58,814 bases of DNA from the NCBI GenBank assembly GCA_003280055.1, contig QCGG01000011.1, forward strand, positions 1 to 58,814. The letters run 5' to 3'. The position numbers and the translations under genes were made by a program. Position 1 is the first letter of the stretch, and every line of letters starts with the position of its first letter. This DNA comes from Prochlorococcus sp. AG-363-P19 (GTDB lineage: Bacteria > Cyanobacteriota > Cyanobacteriia > PCC-6307 > Cyanobiaceae). The notes beneath the pieces are model-generated. The model was not told where the DNA came from and did no database searches. It worked only from the letters and a program-made list of their open reading frames with translations. Shown here one piece after another: positions 26,634-35,082 of the stretch.

Positions 26634-28361
26634 TTATTTTGCAGCTTTTTTCTTGTTGCTTTTGCGTTTTCTTTGCCGATCTCTGTTTTCTAGCCGCTTA
26701 GCTTCTTTTTTGGCCAACGCTAAAGCTTCTTCAGCATTTTGTTTTTCTTCTGCTTTTTTCTCTTTGTAGTAGGCATAATCTCCTTTGTAAAGAACAAGTT
26801 CACCATCTCTCAGTTCAACAATACGATTGGCTACTCGGGAAATGAAGTATCTATCGTGAGAAACCAGTAAGGCAGATCCTTCAAATTCTCGTAGAGCATC
26901 TTCAAGCATTTCTTTAGATGGAATATCTAAGTGATTGGTAGGTTCGTCTAGGAGAAGTAAATTGCAGGGTTGTATTAGCATCAATGCAAGTGCTAGGCGT
27001 GCTTTCTCTCCTCCACTTAGCAGGCCTACTTTTTTGAAAACTGCTTCTTGGGTTAAGCAAAAACTCCCTAATAGAGAACGAACTTGAGTTTGAGTCCAAT
27101 CAGGGACGACATCAAAAATTGTATTTATAACTGTTTTTCTTAAGTCCAGGGCTTCGGCTTGGTTTTGTTCAAAATAGCCTGTCAAAACGTTGTGTTTCCC
27201 AATTTCACTTTTACCATCATCAGGCTTTTCAATTCCAAGAATTAGTCTTAGTAGTGTTGATTTGCCTGATCCATTAGGCCCAATAAACGCAATTCGTTCT
27301 CCAGGATGTACTTCTAAGTTTGCTCCAAGAAAAAGAATTTTGTCGCCATAACTATGTGATAAGTCATTTATTAATGCTACTTGTTTACCAGAACGTGGTG
27401 CGCTTGGAAAGCGGAAGCGAGGTCCCCGCTCTTCTTCTATAGGAATATCTATACGTTCAATTTTATCTAAGAGTTTTTCTCGACTTTTTGCTTGAGTACT
27501 TCTTGTGGCACTTGCCCGGAATCTATCAATATATGCTTGCTGAGTTTTCAATTCTTTTTGTTGTCGTTCAAATGCAGTTATTTTTGAGTCTTTTTCAAGG
27601 TTTTTTTGTATGAGATGTGCGGAATAGTTTCCAAGATAAGTTTTAGATATACCTCTTTCTGTGCTAACTATTTGAGTACAGATCTGATCCAAGAATGCAC
27701 GATCATGGCTTATTACTACTATTGCTGAAGTTTGTTTTTTTAGATATTCTTCTAGCCAATTAATTGTTTCAATATCTAGATGATTTGTTGGTTCATCTAG
27801 CAGAAGAAGATCTGGCTTTTGAAGTATAATTTTTCCTAATGCGATGCGCATCTGCCATCCACCAGAGAGATCCCCAACGTTTTGGTCTGCTTCAAGTATT
27901 GAAAATCCTAATGTTGGAAGAATTTTGTCGATTTTGGCTTCTAACTCATAGCCATGAAGAGCTTCAAATTGACTCTGAAGCTTGCCTAGCTTTCTGATCA
28001 GATCATTTAATTTATCTGAATCATTGGCTGTGATATCAGACGACATTGCGAGTTCAAGGTCTCTTTGCTCTTCAAGGATTTTTGCTGCAACACCAAAGGC
28101 CTGAAAGAGTTCCTCGCGAACTGTTCGTTTCGGATCAACATCAAACTCTTGCTGCAAATAGGCTATGCGGGGGCTGCCTTGTAGAACAACTTGTCCACTG
28201 CTGGCTTCTTCAATACCTGCGATAATTTTTAGTTGAGTTGACTTGCCTGCTCCATTGACTCCAACAAGTCCTATGCGATCTCCTGCCTTAATCTCCCAAT
28301 TGATGTCTTTAAGGACTTCACTATTGGGGTAGAGCTTGGATATTCGCTCAAGTCGCAACAC
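26634..28361 (-). CDS. ABC-F family ATPase
   Basis: A soluble ATPase with two ABC domains and no membrane part, 575 aa. ABC-F proteins bind the ribosomal E site and resolve stalled or non-productive states. Domain 1 has Walker A GVNGAGKSTQLK, signature LSGGWQMRIALG and Walker B LLLLDEPTNHLD; domain 2 has [24 protein letters not shown] and LLLLDEPTNHLD. The inter-domain linker (about 240-310) holds the P-site motif region. The C-terminus is a Lys/Arg-rich tail (ENRDRQRKRKSNKKKAAK), as in Uup/YdiF-like members. It is convergent with nothing nearby and diverges from the small gene at 28438. Confidence 0.93.
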   Translation of the reverse strand: MLRLERISKLYPNSEVLKDINWEIKAGDRIGLVGVNGAGKSTQLKIIAGIEEASSGQVVLQGSPRIAYLQQEFDVDPKRTVREELFQAFGVAAKILEEQRDLELAMSSDITANDSDKLNDLIRKLGKLQSQFEALHGYELEAKIDKILPTLGFSILEADQNVGDLSGGWQMRIALGKIILQKPDLLLLDEPTNHLDIETINWLEEYLKKQTSAIVVISHDRAFLDQICTQIVSTERGISKTYLGNYSAHLIQKNLEKDSKITAFERQQKELKTQQAYIDRFRASATRSTQAKSREKLLDKIERIDIPIEEERGPRFRFPSAPRSGKQVALINDLSHSYGDKILFLGANLEVHPGERIAFIGPNGSGKSTLLRLILGIEKPDDGKSEIGKHNVLTGYFEQNQAEALDLRKTVINTIFDVVPDWTQTQVRSLLGSFCLTQEAVFKKVGLLSGGEKARLALALMLIQPCNLLLLDEPTNHLDIPSKEMLEDALREFEGSALLVSHDRYFISRVANRIVELRDGELVLYKGDYAYYKEKKAEEKQNAEEALALAKKEAKRLENRDRQRKRKSNKKKAAK

Positions 28362-28437
28362 GATGAGAGTGAATCTTTAGTAAGAAATCTGCCTTAATAG
28401 AAAGGCATGAATCAATTTTATCTTTTTCAATTAGCTC

Positions 28438-28623
28438 ATGGTGAAACTAGAACAAATTGCTGCTCTGGTTCTAGCCGCAGGTCTTGCAATCCCTAGTTAT
28501 GTCTTTTTTTGGAGCTTGGCAGGTGGTGGAGGTTATGAACGTCGTGGATTAAGGGAGAATCCTCCTATAAATGAACTTGTGGAGGAAGAGAAGGAATTTC
28601 TCAAAGACCACCCCGAGCTTTGA
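28438..28623 (+). CDS. Small single-helix membrane protein, unknown
   Basis: A 61-aa protein with one N-terminal helix (IAALVLAAGLAIPSYVFFWSLAGGGG) shown here only in part by its core IAALVLAAGLAIPSYVFFWS, then a glycine-rich turn and an acidic tail (ELVEEEKEFL). It looks like the many small thylakoid/photosystem-associated proteins of cyanobacteria, but I do not recognise it. It diverges from the ABC-F gene by 76 bases and its last 23 bases overlap the Nif11-like gene on the other strand. Confidence 0.65.
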   Translation: MVKLEQIAALVLAAGLAIPSYVFFWSLAGGGGYERRGLRENPPINELVEEEKEFLKDHPEL

Positions 28624-28831
28624 TTAACCATTGCTTGGTATTTTCATCATCCAGACTGGCAAGGTGTTCTTTTATTTCTTCTTTCGTAACAGGCAAACCA
28701 ATGCTTGCCCCTAGATCACAAATTGCCTCGAGGGCACCTTGTGGATCTTGTAAAGCTTGGCGAAAAAGAGCTTGAGTGTGATCTGGGTTTTTTTGGATCC
28801 TTTTATATAGTTCAGCAGCATTTGAAGTCAT
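28601..28831 (-). CDS. Nif11-like peptide ending in a Gly-Gly motif
   Basis: A 76-aa helical protein. The ATG at 28831 is preferred over a TTG at 28855. The pattern of an N-terminal helix (AAELYKRIQKNPDHTQALF), a central EAICDLGASIGLPVTKEEI and a late helix resembles the Nif11/NHLP leader domain that marks RiPP precursors such as prochlorosins. It ends KARGGL, so a double-glycine is present but only one residue follows and there is no core peptide. It may be an orphan Nif11 domain or a shortened precursor. It is 12 bases after the stop of the basic protein upstream on this strand. Confidence 0.55.
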   Translation of the reverse strand: MTSNAAELYKRIQKNPDHTQALFRQALQDPQGALEAICDLGASIGLPVTKEEIKEHLASLDDENTKQWLIKARGGL

Positions 28832-28866
28832 ACGTTCAAGGAAGCTTCTATACAAACAATATTCAG

Positions 28867-29274
28867 CTAAGCAGCATCTGGCTTGTTTTGTGGATTTATT
28901 AGTTGGTCAAAGTCTGAATCCTCTAACCCTATGGCTGAGGCATCTTTCATACTTCTAGCGTCCATGCAAAGAACTTTTCGCAACTGTGCAAAGTTTTTTG
29001 CTTGAGCTTTCCGCCCTTGTTTTTCGGCTCCAAATTCGGCTTTTTGCAAAACATGATGGAGATGAGTTAGTAGATAAGTACTTAAAACTGCTGAGACCAA
29101 GACATCGCTCTTCTTTGTGGATCGCCGTAAGCTCCTTCGATGTGTATGTGAGTTCGTCCTGCGTGGAGTGGTTTTGTTGGCTTGGGTTTTGAAAGGAGAT
29201 GGAAGAACGGGTTTCGACATGTTTTTTCCTTTGGGATTCGTGAGTTTTTTTGTTGGCTTTGTCTTTGTTCCCAT
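28867..29274 (-). CDS. Basic N-terminal, helical C-terminal protein of unknown function
   Basis: The best reading frame in a region where several frames are open. ATG at 29274 gives 135 aa. The first 50 residues are rich in Lys, Arg, Thr and Ser (RRTNSHTHRRSLRRSTKK). Then follows a helix SAVLSTYLLTHLHHVLQKAE and an acidic end with DARSMKDASAIGLEDSDFDQ. The C-terminal half looks coding; the N-terminal half could be overextended. It is upstream of the Nif11-like gene by about 35 bases on the same strand. No family recognised. Confidence 0.5.
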   Translation of the reverse strand: MGTKTKPTKKLTNPKGKNMSKPVLPSPFKTQANKTTPRRTNSHTHRRSLRRSTKKSDVLVSAVLSTYLLTHLHHVLQKAEFGAEKQGRKAQAKNFAQLRKVLCMDARSMKDASAIGLEDSDFDQLINPQNKPDAA

Positions 29275-29377
29275 CAATGTGAAGTTTGTAAGGCTTCGGT
29301 TTTTGGGTCCAAATGCTTTGATAAAGCATAGTTACGGATAGTATCCTTGCACACCTCTGTACACTAAATATTAACGG

Positions 29378-29394
29378 TTACCTTTTTGGGGTAA
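29378..29394 (+). repeat. Inverted repeat at the start of the ribbon-helix-helix gene
   Basis: TTACC (29378-29382) and GGTAA (29390-29394) form a perfect 5-base inverted repeat with a 7-base T/G spacer. The second arm overlaps the ATG of the following gene. It could be an operator for autoregulation, since ribbon-helix-helix proteins bind such short repeats, or a translation-blocking hairpin. Short repeats like this are common by chance. Confidence 0.3.
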
Positions 29395-29699
29395 TGGCAA
29401 CTCGCCAAAATTCAGCTAGTGGAAGGCCCAAGTCTCCTCGGATTCAGGTTGTTCTTCCCGAAGATTTATGTGCCAGGCTCACTTCTTTGGCTGAGAGTGA
29501 GTCAAGGACAGTGAGCAATATGGCAAAGGTTCTTATTCAAAAGGGCGTCATGTCTTATGAGGAACAAGGTCGATTGAAAGACCATCCTCGGGTGATTTCT
29601 ACTTCTACTACCGAGGGCTTTCGCTCTGTATTAGAGGCGCAACAACCTAGAAGATTAAGAGGAGCTCCTAGGAGAATTCGTATTAACCGCCCCTCTTAA
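29394..29699 (+). CDS. Ribbon-helix-helix (CopG/Arc-like) DNA-binding protein
   Basis: A 101-aa protein with a typical RHH fold near residues 14-55: strand RIQVVLPEDLCARLTSLAES followed by SRTVSNMAKVLIQKGV. A basic C-terminal tail (RRLRGAPRRIRINRPS) could add DNA contact. No toxin gene is adjacent, so an antitoxin role is unlikely; a housekeeping regulator is more plausible. It is convergent with anmK, 16 bases apart. The target genes are not visible from sequence. Confidence 0.75.
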   Translation: MATRQNSASGRPKSPRIQVVLPEDLCARLTSLAESESRTVSNMAKVLIQKGVMSYEEQGRLKDHPRVISTSTTEGFRSVLEAQQPRRLRGAPRRIRINRPS

Positions 29700-29715
29700 A
29701 ATTTCCTTCAGAAGT

Positions 29716-30855
29716 TTAATTTGGCTTAACTTTAACTCCCAATACCACACTGTTTTTAGCACCAGTTATTGGCGGAGTATTGGATGGGTGTTTTAGTTCA
29801 TTCCACCAGGCAAATAAAGCGAAAGCCAACGCTTCTCTTGACTGAGTGGGTATACCTTTTTCGACTGTTGTTGAGACACGAGTGCCTTTAGACCGCCTTT
29901 TTATTTCCTTGATGATTTGCGGATTCTTTTCTCCGCCGCCGGCTACAAGTAGATCTTTTGGCCTAATTAGATTTCTGGATGCAAGATTATCAATTTCTTG
30001 GGCTACAACAGCTGCAGAAAACGAAGTTAACGTTGCAATTTGACTTTGTACCGACAACCCTGAAAGTTCTACCAATCTTTTTTCTAGGTCGCCAGTTCCA
30101 AATTGTTCACGACCTGTTGATTTTGGCGGGGTTTGCTGGAAAAAAGGTTCTTTTAGCCATTGTGTGATTATTTTTTCGTTTGGAGTTCCATTTTTAGCCA
30201 GTAAACCATCACGATCAAATAAAAGTTTGCCTTGCGTGAGTTTGTATACAGCTAGGTCTATCAGGCTATTCCCTGGACCACAATCCCATCCCAGCACTGG
30301 TGAGAACCTGTCTGGCCCTTGTGCTGGAGGGATTAGAGTGATGTTAGAGATACCGCCTAGGTTAAGTAAGCCACTCCAGCCTTGACCTCTGCCAATTAGC
30401 GCCTCATCCGCTAAAGGTACTAAAGGGGCTCCTTGCCCTCCAACAGCTATATCAGCAGCTCGAAAATCATATACAACAGGCTTCTTCAGTAGTTCACTAA
30501 GCAAGGGTCCTTGAATTATTTGAAGACTTTGCCCTCTGGTGTCTTTAGTTGGAGGTTGGTGCCAGACAGTTTGTCCATGACAACCTATAAGTTGGGAATA
30601 CCCTTTTGGATCACAAGTTAATGCAGCTTTTGCATGTACATAAGTTATTGCTTCTGAAAGTTTTGCCCATTCTTGACTATTGAGAGCAAGACCTTGTTCT
30701 GTCTTGATGATTTTCTTGCGTAGACTATCTGGATATTGAGCTCTAGAAACATTGATTAATTTCCATTGAGGTCTTTTTGGATGTCCATTGAACTTTGTAA
30801 GTACTGCATCTACTCCATCGGCACTTGTACCGCTCATTAGGCCAAGTATGATCAT
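29716..30855 (-). CDS. anmK: Anhydro-N-acetylmuramic acid kinase
   Basis: AnmK opens and phosphorylates 1,6-anhydro-MurNAc to MurNAc-6-phosphate in muropeptide recycling. The 379-aa protein has LGLMSGTSADGVDAVLT at the N-terminus with the catalytic Asp region, IGCHGQTVWH, the ATPase-type WDCGPGNSLIDL and the C-terminal VAGGGEKNPQI. Length is standard. It starts three bases after ktrA, so it lies in the same transcript as the potassium genes. NagZ (3373-5001) supplies its substrate in the same pathway. Confidence 0.94.
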   Translation of the reverse strand: MIILGLMSGTSADGVDAVLTKFNGHPKRPQWKLINVSRAQYPDSLRKKIIKTEQGLALNSQEWAKLSEAITYVHAKAALTCDPKGYSQLIGCHGQTVWHQPPTKDTRGQSLQIIQGPLLSELLKKPVVYDFRAADIAVGGQGAPLVPLADEALIGRGQGWSGLLNLGGISNITLIPPAQGPDRFSPVLGWDCGPGNSLIDLAVYKLTQGKLLFDRDGLLAKNGTPNEKIITQWLKEPFFQQTPPKSTGREQFGTGDLEKRLVELSGLSVQSQIATLTSFSAAVVAQEIDNLASRNLIRPKDLLVAGGGEKNPQIIKEIKRRSKGTRVSTTVEKGIPTQSREALAFALFAWWNELKHPSNTPPITGAKNSVVLGVKVKPN

Positions 30856-30858
30856 GCC

Positions 30859-31563
30859 TTAAGTTTTTGGAAGTTTTTGAAGGTCCCCTACTAAACCCAT
30901 GATGACAAGAACATGATCTGATTGAAGTACATATGTAGCTGGAGGGTTTACATTTAGCCCCTTTATTGGGCCTGCTGCTAGTACATTAACTCGGTAATTT
31001 TTGCGTAGATTTAAATCCCTTAAAGATTGACCCACAAAAACATCGGGAACTTTTATTTCGTCTATACCTGTTTGATCATCGAGTTCTAATCTCTCAATCA
31101 GGTTTGGACGTATTAGTTCGAGTCCAAGTCTTTCTCCTTGCATTCTAGATGGAAATACAACACGATCTGCTCCAACACGCTTTAACATTTTTTCGTGCAG
31201 ATCACTCGTGGCTCTTGCAATTACTTCTTTGACGAGGCTCCCATCACTATCTTTTGCAAGAAGAGTTGTAGTGATACTTGCTTCAATTGGTTCACTTATC
31301 CCAACTACAACAGTTCCCATTTCAAGGACTCCTGCTTCTCTCATAGATTCTTCATCTGTACAGTCAACAACCCTTGCTTCAATTGATGGCTCAAGTTGCC
31401 GAAGTTCCTCTATCGCTTTTTCAGAGTTGTCGACAGCCAGAACATCGGCACCATTTTTTAGGAGCTCCCTGCAGACGGCACTACCGAATCGACCGATGCC
31501 TACTACTGCAAAGCCTAAATCGTCAGACTCTCGACTAGGGGACCATCTCCACCATTCACTCAT
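30859..31563 (-). CDS. ktrA: Potassium-uptake regulatory subunit (RCK/TrkA family)
   Basis: A cytoplasmic ring-forming regulator of the Ktr potassium channel. The 234-aa protein has a Rossmann RCK-N domain with GxGxxG in VVGIGRFGSAVCREL and the acidic VLAVDNSEKAI end, then a TrkA-C domain from about 145 (IKVPDVFVGQSLRDLNL). The paralogous KtrB follows 26 bases downstream on the opposite side of the transcript order (ktrB precedes ktrA). Ligand (ATP/ADP or NAD) cannot be decided here. Confidence 0.92.
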   Translation of the reverse strand: MSEWWRWSPSRESDDLGFAVVGIGRFGSAVCRELLKNGADVLAVDNSEKAIEELRQLEPSIEARVVDCTDEESMREAGVLEMGTVVVGISEPIEASITTTLLAKDSDGSLVKEVIARATSDLHEKMLKRVGADRVVFPSRMQGERLGLELIRPNLIERLELDDQTGIDEIKVPDVFVGQSLRDLNLRKNYRVNVLAAGPIKGLNVNPPATYVLQSDHVLVIMGLVGDLQKLPKT

Positions 31564-31589
31564 GTTTTTTCTCCTGTTTTTTACAAGGA

Positions 31590-32996
31590 TCAGACATATA
31601 GATCCTCATGAGGGTAACCAATTCGATTCTGCCGTTGAATCCGTTCTCTGTTAATAGCTTCCCAGATTGCACTAAGAAGAAGAAGAATCCCTAATCGCCC
31701 AACAAACATCCCTATTATTAGAATTAATTGACCGAAATGTCCAAGTTGCTTTGTTACACCTACATCAAAGCCTACAGTTGCAAATGCTGAGATTGATGTG
31801 AAAAGCATTTCCAGAAATGAGAAGCTATTCTCCTCTCCAAAGTTATTGGAAATTCCTAGCAATAAAGTCATAGTTAAAACAAATAGCAATGAACCTAAGG
31901 TTATTCCTACTGCTTTAAGCACTACCTTGTCTGAGATTTGACGGTGCCTTATTATGACATCTTTTTGACCTCTTAATGTTGAACGTGTCGCAGCCATTAG
32001 GGCAGCTAAGGTTGTTGTTTTAATACCGCCACCTGTCCCTCCTGGACTAGCTCCAATAAACATCAATGTCATAAGCAAGAGGAGTCCTGAGTCGGAAATA
32101 TTCTCAAGAGAAAGTGGCAAAGTTGTGAAACCAGCTGTTCTTGAACTTACGGATTCAAAAAGGACACTGATTAGTCTTTCTGACCAGCTGATTTTGCTAA
32201 AGAAATTTCCATGACTCAAAGATTCTGTGATTAATAGCCCAAGTGCTCCAATAAGGGTTAGTACGAAAGAGGTTCTAATTACAAGGCGTGTATGAAGACT
32301 CAGATTTCTTCTATGGAGTTGCTTGCGATTTGTCCATAGATCACTTGTAACTCTCCAACCTAATCCTCCTAGAATTACTAGAAATATGATAACTAGATTT
32401 ACTACCCAGTTCGTTCTATAGCTTTGCAGACTGTCTGACCAAAGCCCAAACCCTGCATTGTTGTATGCAGAGATGCTGTGAAATATAGAGGCCCATAGCC
32501 TGTCTCGTCCGTTAGGAATATCGTTGAATCCAAAGAGATATAAAACAGCTGCTCCTAGCAAAATTAGTGCTGCTGCAGTCAAGGCGATGCCACGAAAGGT
32601 TCTGCCTACTCCTCCTACTCCGAATTCATCGAGAGTTTTCCCACGGTCGAGTCTGCATCTGAGCTCAGTTCCTTTGACTACAAAGCCTTGAAGAAAGGTT
32701 GTAATAGCCATTAAACCAAGGCCACCAATTAGGAGCATCGCTGCAAGGATGACTTGCCCAATAGTGGTAAGTTCTTCGCCAATATCAATAACGGATAAAC
32801 CAGTTACCGTCACTGCTGATGTCGAGGTGAACAATGCTTCCCAAAACCCTACTTTTGAACTGGAACAGATTGGTGTAGAGATAATGAATGTACCTATCAA
32901 GATCACTAATAAGCCAGTGACTACGGTGAACTGAGGCACCGTGAGGCGCCGGTACCAGTCTTGAGTTTGATATACAGCTTTAGGAAATAATTCCAC
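31590..32996 (-). CDS. ktrB: Trk/Ktr-type potassium uptake membrane protein
   Basis: A K+ (Na+-coupled in Ktr systems) translocating subunit of 468 aa with four M1-P-M2 repeats. The selectivity-filter glycines are visible in SAVTVTGLSV, YNNAGFGL, SRTAGFTT and FATVGFDVG. I chose GTG at 32996 (VELFPKAVYQ), since the TTG at 33065 would overlap the SLC13 gene by 44 bases and add a non-hydrophobic 23-residue leader. Ktr is used for osmotic and Na+ adaptation in cyanobacteria. KtrA follows 26 bases downstream. Confidence 0.92.
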   Translation of the reverse strand: MELFPKAVYQTQDWYRRLTVPQFTVVTGLLVILIGTFIISTPICSSSKVGFWEALFTSTSAVTVTGLSVIDIGEELTTIGQVILAAMLLIGGLGLMAITTFLQGFVVKGTELRCRLDRGKTLDEFGVGGVGRTFRGIALTAAALILLGAAVLYLFGFNDIPNGRDRLWASIFHSISAYNNAGFGLWSDSLQSYRTNWVVNLVIIFLVILGGLGWRVTSDLWTNRKQLHRRNLSLHTRLVIRTSFVLTLIGALGLLITESLSHGNFFSKISWSERLISVLFESVSSRTAGFTTLPLSLENISDSGLLLLMTLMFIGASPGGTGGGIKTTTLAALMAATRSTLRGQKDVIIRHRQISDKVVLKAVGITLGSLLFVLTMTLLLGISNNFGEENSFSFLEMLFTSISAFATVGFDVGVTKQLGHFGQLILIIGMFVGRLGILLLLSAIWEAINRERIQRQNRIGYPHEDLYV

Positions 32997-33021
32997 TTTG
33001 TTAGTTAAAAAGACTTGTGTA

Positions 33022-34845
33022 TTAGAAGCTTTGGTATTGCAAGAGAATAAGGGCTGGCACAGCAAGTGTTATTAGTGCAGTAAGACCAGCACCGTAACGG
33101 GTTACATCAAGGAACTTGTAACGTCCTGGACCGAAAACCATAAGATTGGTTTGGTATCCCATTGGAGTGAGAAACGATTGACTGGCTCCAAATAGAACAG
33201 TTACCAATAAAGCATTTGGGGGAAGATTCATGCCTGGCGCTAGTTGGATGGCGACTGGAACAAATAATGCAACTGAGGCTGCGTTACTAAGCACTTGAGT
33301 GAGAATAGTTGTTGAAAAGAAAATGATTAGTAATGCTGCATAATTTGGCCATCCTTTTATCCAATATTCCAACCCACTTGCTAGTGCATCTGCCAGACCT
33401 GTCGTTTGAATCGCAACACTAAAACTTGATAGTGACCCTAAAAGTAAAATTACATCCAGACGAATTGATTTTTGCAATTCTCTTGGTCTAATACATCCTC
33501 CCACCACCATTGCAACTGCGGCCAAAAGAACACTTGCTACAAGAGGAAGAGATGTAATCGAAGGCAAAACTAACATTGCAATTGCAATTGCAATTGCAAT
33601 TGGTTTTTTGGAGATTGTTGGAAGGTCATTCTCCAGTTGATCAAGGACTAATAAATCATTATTAGCTTGGAGCCCCCTAATGGCATCCAGGGGAGCTTGA
33701 AGAAGTAAAACATCTCCTTCTCTTAGCACAGCTTGCCCAATTCTTTCTTGGACTGTTTGCTGTCCTCTCCTTAAGGCGAGCACTGTTGCATTATGTCGTT
33801 GTCTAAAACGCAATTCACGAAGATTTGCACCTGCCAAGGTGGATCCAGCAGGAAGAAGCACTTCAACTGTTTTTTGACCTTCTTCTGAGATGATTGACTC
33901 ACCAGTTGTAAAAGAATTTTTTGAGACTTTTTTAGCAAGTTGAACCGTATGTTCTTGTTGAAGCCTTAATAAATCCGATCTAGTAACTCGTAAAAGCAAT
34001 CTGTCTTCTGGTTCTAGCTTTCGATCGGCTAGAGGAGGCAAGAATCGTTCTTTGCCTCTTTGGAGCTCAAGAACATCAACATCAAATCTTCTTTGTAAGC
34101 GGCTGTTATGAAGTGATTGGCCTACAAGATGTGAATCTGCGGGGATTTTGACTTCCGTAAAATATCCAGTTTGTTCTTTATTTGCTCCTAGTTCATTCTT
34201 ATTTCGACCTCGATCAGGTAGTAAAGCGTCAGGTGCAAGTAGGAGATAACCAGTTCCTAGGAGCCAGATTGGGATACCAATAGATGTGAAGCTAAATAGC
34301 TTCAAGGAGCCATAGCCAAGTTGTTCACTAATGTCACTTACAAGAAGATTTACTGAACTGCCTAATAGTGTGAGGGTCCCACCTAGGACTGTGGCGAAAG
34401 ATAATGGTAGTAAGACCCTTGAAGGAGATAAATTTCTGCGATTGCACCAGGATTCAATTACTGGTAGCAGGGAAGCTACAACTGGTGTATTTGGGACAAC
34501 GCCAGAAATAGGTGCGACGACAAGAGCCAGAAGAGCAATTAATCGACGTGGAGTTCGTATTCTTTCTGAGGCTATTAGTTCTCGTAGACGGTCTAATGCT
34601 CCACTCTTAAATAATGCGGCTGAAACAGCGAATAACCCCATTAGGGTAATAAGGGCAGGGCTGCCAAATCCAGCCAGAGCTTTCTGAGGAGTCAGAACCC
34701 CGCTTCCTATCAATAACCCCACACTAAGAAGACCAGTTAGTTCAGGTGCTAATCCACCACTGATGAATAGCACTATTGCCATTGCTATGATGGCAAGTGT
34801 GATAATTGCCTCAGGAGTTTGCAGTACAGCTGTGAGCTCATTCAT
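33022..34845 (-). CDS. SLC13/DASS-type permease with two TrkA-C domains
   Basis: A 607-aa anion permease of the SLC13 family. About 11-12 membrane helices flank two cytoplasmic TrkA-C (RCK-C) domains at about 225-300 (PADSHLVGQSLHNSRLQRRF) and 325-395 (LPAGSTLAGANLRELRFRQR). The family motif SNAASVALFVPVAIQL-type block (VLSNAASVALFVPVAI) lies near the C-terminus. Relatives in cyanobacteria carry sulfate or dicarboxylates; the divergent cysH makes sulfate a reasonable guess. The ATG at 34845 is clear. It sits upstream of ktrB in the same run. Confidence 0.88.
   Translation of the reverse strand: MNELTAVLQTPEAIITLAIIAMAIVLFISGGLAPELTGLLSVGLLIGSGVLTPQKALAGFGSPALITLMGLFAVSAALFKSGALDRLRELIASERIRTPRRLIALLALVVAPISGVVPNTPVVASLLPVIESWCNRRNLSPSRVLLPLSFATVLGGTLTLLGSSVNLLVSDISEQLGYGSLKLFSFTSIGIPIWLLGTGYLLLAPDALLPDRGRNKNELGANKEQTGYFTEVKIPADSHLVGQSLHNSRLQRRFDVDVLELQRGKERFLPPLADRKLEPEDRLLLRVTRSDLLRLQQEHTVQLAKKVSKNSFTTGESIISEEGQKTVEVLLPAGSTLAGANLRELRFRQRHNATVLALRRGQQTVQERIGQAVLREGDVLLLQAPLDAIRGLQANNDLLVLDQLENDLPTISKKPIAIAIAIAMLVLPSITSLPLVASVLLAAVAMVVGGCIRPRELQKSIRLDVILLLGSLSSFSVAIQTTGLADALASGLEYWIKGWPNYAALLIIFFSTTILTQVLSNAASVALFVPVAIQLAPGMNLPPNALLVTVLFGASQSFLTPMGYQTNLMVFGPGRYKFLDVTRYGAGLTALITLAVPALILLQYQSF
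33575..33602 (+). repeat. Hexanucleotide repeat inside the SLC13 permease
   Basis: Four perfect copies of ATTGCA plus ATTG. On the coding strand they give alternating Ile-Ala (IAIAIAIA) at the start of a membrane helix. A six-base unit keeps the frame, so copy-number change would alter helix length by two residues per unit rather than switch the gene off. Confidence 0.85.
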
Positions 34846-35013
34846 ATTTTGCCCTTTATGAGAAGCATCTCATTAAGAACCCAGCAAATGATGGACTTCA
34901 ATCTCAGAAAAAGTGTAAGTAGGCTACTAAGCTAGATCAATAATCTTCCTTTGATTGCAATCAGCCCTGCAGAGGGGAGCTTAAGAGGCGTGATAAATCC
35001 TTATGTAATATCA

Positions 35014-35030
35014 GGATTAGGCATTAATCC
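35014..35030 (+). repeat. Inverted repeat upstream of cysH
   Basis: GGATTA and TAATCC flank a 5-base spacer, forming a perfect 6-base inverted repeat about 53 bases before the cysH ATG. A second small palindrome AGTAG-G-CTACT lies at 34918-34928. Both fall in the 237-base gap between the divergent SLC13 and cysH genes, where a shared operator would be expected. No gene is visible in this gap. Confidence 0.4.
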
Positions 35031-35082
35031 CTGCTCTCTAAAGATAAATAGTGAGAGTTTCATTTTTTTGATAGATGGCTAA

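Noticed and set aside
28955-29341. Competing frames on both strands (28955-29329 minus, 28986-29192 plus, 29117-29341 plus)
   Set aside because: They overlap the frame 28867-29274, whose C-terminal half looks most protein-like and whose stop lies close to the Nif11-like gene. The choice is not certain.
33575-33602. Phase-variation switch
   Set aside because: The repeat unit is six bases, so changes in copy number keep the frame and cannot switch the gene off.
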